Assembly (NCBI GenBank): GCA_021736745.1 | Contig: JAIPFG010000233.1 | Coordinates: 1 to 5,296 of the forward strand | Source: Pseudomonadales bacterium | GTDB taxonomy: Bacteria > Pseudomonadota > Gammaproteobacteria > Pseudomonadales > IMCC2047 | DNA: 5,296 nucleotides | Direction of reading: 5' to 3' | Shown here: positions 2,535 through 5,296 of the stretch, piece after piece | How positions within the stretch are numbered: the stretch's first letter is position 1 | How the letters are laid out: every line of letters starts with the position of its first letter | The notes under the pieces: model-generated | Told to the model about the DNA's origin: nothing | The model's database searches: none | Seen by the model: the letters and a program-made list of their open reading frames with translations, nothing else | Position numbers and translations under genes: made by a program

Positions 2535-5296
2535 GTGCCAGCTTTTATTCCCGGCCAACGTTGGGTCAGTGAAACAGAAACAAATCTTGGTCTTGGTATT
2601 GTGGTCGAAGTCATTGATCGGCAACTGGTGTTAAGTTTTCCCGCCGTCGGCGAACGACGAACCTATGCGATCAATAATGCACCGGTAGGTCGCGTGCAAT
2701 ATGCAGAGGGGGATGAAATTGTCAGCATGGACGACCTGCGGATCAAGGTGGGTAAGGTGGATACTGTTGATGGTTGTTTCGTCTATACCGGCACCGATAG
2801 TGAAGGACGGGTGCACCAACTGCATGAGTTGGAGCTGAACGCCTTTACTCAGATCAGCACGCCGAAAGCGCGTTTGTTTGCTGGCCAAATTGATCATAAT
2901 AAGCGTTTTGAATTACGCTGCGAAACCATTGAACAAATTCGCCGTCATCAGCAGTCTCCTGTGAGTGGCTTGTTGGGTGCGCGTGTTCAGTTACTGCCGC
3001 ACCAACTTTATATCGCCCACGAAACGGCAAAACGTTTTGCCCCCAGAGTGTTGTTGGCCGATGAGGTGGGTTTGGGTAAAACCATTGAAGCTGGCTTGAT
3101 TACCCACCAACAGCTCATCAGCGGTAGAGCGAGCCGGGTGATGATCTTAGTGCCGGAAAATCTGATCCACCAATGGTTAGTGGAAATGTTGCGGCGCTTT
3201 AACTTGCATTTCACCATCCTGGACCAGGATCGCTATGAGGCAATAGCACTGGATGAAGGCAATCCCTTTGAATCCGCCCAGTTAGTGCTCTGTCCTATTT
3301 CCTTTCTGGTTGAAAATGAATCGGCGCAGCGGCAAGCGAAGGCCTGTGCTTGGGACCTGTTGTTGGTCGATGAGGCCCATCACCTGGAGTGGACAGAGCA
3401 GCAGGTTAGCCCCGCTTATCGTTGCGTGGAAGGGCTCGCTCAGGTTGCTCAGGGATTATTGCTTTTGACCGCCACACCGGAACAGTTAGGCTTGGACAGT
3501 CACTTTGCCCGGTTACGGTTGCTCGATCCTGATCGTTACTACGATCTGAATAAATTCAGACAAGAGGAAGCGAATTATCAGCATATTAATAGTGTGGTGC
3601 AGGCGCTCTTGGGGTGGGTAGAAACAACGACGAAGTTAAATACCGGTGGGAAGCAGACACCTGAAAAGTTGAATCAATTACTGAACCAACTCAATCAATA
3701 TCTCGACCAGCAAAGCCTTGCGCCGCTCCGGCGTTGGGCGAAAAACGAACAAAGCGAAGAATCACTCGGTCAGATTGTTGAGCCATTAATTGGTGCACTG
3801 CTGGATCGGCATGGTACCGGACGCGTACTGTTTCGTAATACACGGGATAATGTAAAAGGATTTCCCAAGCGTCAACTGGTCTCGCATCCTCTGCCAGCAC
3901 CCTTAGCACTGCAGCAGGTAATATCAGATACAGGCTGCATTGAGCAGCGCCTCTATCCTGAGCTGATTCTGGGTGATAACTGGACTGACCAGGATCCGCG
4001 GGCGCAATGGCTCATTCAGTGGCTCAGTAAAAACCGCCCAACCAAGGCCTTAGTCATTTGTGCGCGAGCAGAAACGGCCATTGCACTGGAGGAATACCTC
4101 AGACGAAAAAAAGGAATTCAGTCCGCTGTGTTTCATGAGGGGTTGGATCTGGTGGCCAGGGATAGAGCCGCCGCCTATTTCGCAGAAATGGATGAGGGCG
4201 CACAGGTCTTGATTTGCTCTGAAATTGGCAGTGAAGGACGCAATTTTCAGTTTGCCCACCATTTGATCCTGTTTGATTTGCCGTTAAACCCTGATTTGTT
4301 AGAGCAGCGAATTGGCCGTTTGGATCGAATTGGTCAGCGAGAGACAGTCACAATACATGTGCCTCACCTTGAGCACAGTGCACAAGCAACCTTATTGCGC
4401 TGGCATCATGAGGGCATTAATGGCTTTGAGCAGACCAGCGCCGTTGGTCAGGCTATTTTTCAACGTTATGATGAGCTACTACAACAAAGTTTGCTTACAG
4501 GGGATGGTGCCGAGCTGTTGATTGCGAACACCAGGAAATTGCGGGAAACATTACAACAGGCTTTGCAACAGGGCCGAGATAAACTGTTAGAGCTTAATTC
4601 CTGCAAACCGGAGATTGCTAACGATATAGTCAGCATGATCAATGGCCAAGAGCGTGGCCAGGAACTTTTTGACTATATGTCGCGAGTATTCGAGCAATTT
4701 GGTGTCGAACAGGAAACCCATGGCCCGAACAGCTTGGTGTTGCACCCTGGAGATCATATGATCAGCGCACATTTTCCTGGTTTGCCCGAAGGAGGTGTCA
4801 CGGTCACACACTCGCGACAACTGGCGCTGGTGAGAGAAGATATTCAATTTCTTACCTGGGAACATCCGATGGTTGTCGGGGCAATGGACATGGTATTGAG
4901 CGAAGAGTTTGGTAATACCGCTGTCTGTACCCTGAAATTGCCACCGCTTAAGCCCGGTACTTTGCTCTTAGAATCGGTATTTGTGCTGAACTGTCCGGCA
5001 CCCGCGCAATTACAGTTGTCCCGTTACTTACCCTTGACTTCCGTACGTATCCTGCTGGATGTGGATAACAAGGACTTTTCAGCTGTGTTGACGCATGAGC
5101 GGTTAAACCAGCGAGTTGGACGCGTAAAAAAAGCGATTGCGCGTCAGTTGGTACGACATGCGCAGACACAACTAACGGATATGTTGGCGCAGGCCGAACA
5201 GCGGGTGAAGCCACAAAGGGATACCCTAGTGCTGGAAGCAATCGGTAAGATGAAATTGGCCCAAGGTAGAGAACTGAAGCGTCTGCAGGCTCTGGC
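2535..5296 (+). CDS. rapA: RNA polymerase-associated ATPase RapA (HepA), 3' end beyond window
   Basis: This Swi2/Snf2-type ATPase binds RNA polymerase and promotes its recycling. The frame is open for about 920 codons to the right edge; E. coli RapA has 968, so only about the last 45-50 residues are missing. From GTG 2535 the protein starts MPAFIPGQRW, close to MPFTLGQRW in E. coli; ATG 2526 would add MLS. Order: amino-terminal Tudor-like region (about 1-107), SNF2 helicase lobe 1 with ADEVGLGKT (Walker A, K182), DEAH (279-282) and TATPEQLG (from 312), DRHGTGRVLFRNTR (424-437), lobe 2 with VICA (from 507), VFHEG (532-536), SEIGSEGRNFQ (562-572) and QRIGRLDRIGQ (591-601, arginine fingers), then the spacer and carboxy-terminal domains. 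All catalytic motifs are intact, so it should be active. Against E. coli it has an N/Q-rich amphipathic stretch near 379-395 and a loop about a dozen residues shorter before DPRAQWL. It is divergent from yaeQ. A GGAGG followed by a slippery A7 near 4088-4112 is notable. Confidence 0.96.
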   Translation, partial: MPAFIPGQRWVSETETNLGLGIVVEVIDRQLVLSFPAVGERRTYAINNAPVGRVQYAEGDEIVSMDDLRIKVGKVDTVDGCFVYTGTDSEGRVHQLHELELNAFTQISTPKARLFAGQIDHNKRFELRCETIEQIRRHQQSPVSGLLGARVQLLPHQLYIAHETAKRFAPRVLLADEVGLGKTIEAGLITHQQLISGRASRVMILVPENLIHQWLVEMLRRFNLHFTILDQDRYEAIALDEGNPFESAQLVLCPISFLVENESAQRQAKACAWDLLLVDEAHHLEWTEQQVSPAYRCVEGLAQVAQGLLLLTATPEQLGLDSHFARLRLLDPDRYYDLNKFRQEEANYQHINSVVQALLGWVETTTKLNTGGKQTPEKLNQLLNQLNQYLDQQSLAPLRRWAKNEQSEESLGQIVEPLIGALLDRHGTGRVLFRNTRDNVKGFPKRQLVSHPLPAPLALQQVISDTGCIEQRLYPELILGDNWTDQDPRAQWLIQWLSKNRPTKALVICARAETAIALEEYLRRKKGIQSAVFHEGLDLVARDRAAAYFAEMDEGAQVLICSEIGSEGRNFQFAHHLILFDLPLNPDLLEQRIGRLDRIGQRETVTIHVPHLEHSAQATLLRWHHEGINGFEQTSAVGQAIFQRYDELLQQSLLTGDGAELLIANTRKLRETLQQALQQGRDKLLELNSCKPEIANDIVSMINGQERGQELFDYMSRVFEQFGVEQETHGPNSLVLHPGDHMISAHFPGLPEGGVTVTHSRQLALVREDIQFLTWEHPMVVGAMDMVLSEEFGNTAVCTLKLPPLKPGTLLLESVFVLNCPAPAQLQLSRYLPLTSVRILLDVDNKDFSAVLTHERLNQRVGRVKKAIARQLVRHAQTQLTDMLAQAEQRVKPQRDTLVLEAIGKMKLAQGRELKRLQAL

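Noticed and set aside
5126..5132. Second in-frame A7 in rapA as a frameshift site
   Set aside because: No Shine-Dalgarno-like element lies at a suitable distance upstream and the -1 frame stays open for about 35-40 codons. It mainly shows that Lys-Lys AAA AAA pairs occur here by chance, which also tempers the 4106-4112 candidate.
2631..5241. Minus-strand and alternate-frame open frames inside rapA, such as 2631-2897, 3691-3909, 4587-4865 and 4948-5241
   Set aside because: rapA is continuously open and conserved across all of them; these frames have no recognisable products and are expected by chance opposite a long gene.
1..5296. Mobile element, CRISPR array, tRNA, rRNA or defence system
   Set aside because: No direct-repeat arrays, terminal inverted repeats, transposase or integrase motifs, or tRNA-like folds were noticed; the genes are typical chromosomal families.

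Overview
This window of about 5.3 kb looks like ordinary chromosomal sequence from a gammaproteobacterium of moderate GC, by eye somewhat under 50 percent. The evidence is a set of recognisable housekeeping-type families (FklB-like FKBP isomerase, DUF4197, YaeQ, RapA/HepA) with strong similarity to their gammaproteobacterial versions. I cannot fix the genus; a marine or environmental lineage is only a guess. I see no mobile element, CRISPR array, tRNA or rRNA.

Layout. (1) Positions 1-578: an fklB-type peptidyl-prolyl isomerase. Its conserved amino-terminal coding sequence runs in from beyond the left edge but is cut by an in-frame TAG at 21-23. The remaining frame can restart at ATG 30 and keeps the whole FKBP catalytic domain. 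(2) 595-978: a small unrecognised exported protein that probably starts at a TTG behind a strong ribosome binding site, 16 bases after the fklB stop and likely co-transcribed with it. (3) 1083-1856: an exported DUF4197 protein after a gap of about 100 bases. (4) 1879-2424 on the minus strand: yaeQ, convergent with the DUF4197 gene with only 22 bases between the stop codons. (5) 2535 to the right edge: rapA, divergent from yaeQ across about 110 bases. It is open to the window end with only the carboxy terminus missing.

The genes do not form an obvious pathway. The isomerase, the small exported protein and the DUF4197 protein face the same way and may share transcription; the last two are predicted to leave the cytoplasm. 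RapA recycles RNA polymerase, and YaeQ is a poorly understood nuclease-fold protein with a disputed link to transcript elongation. That possible connection between the divergent pair is inference only.

The points most worth checking concern translation rather than gene content: the amber codon inside conserved fklB sequence, a dnaX-like slippery heptamer in fklB, a Shine-Dalgarno-like GGAGG upstream of an in-frame A7 in rapA, non-ATG starts for two genes, and TAG as the terminator of all four genes whose stop is visible. I found no convincing previously undescribed multi-gene system.
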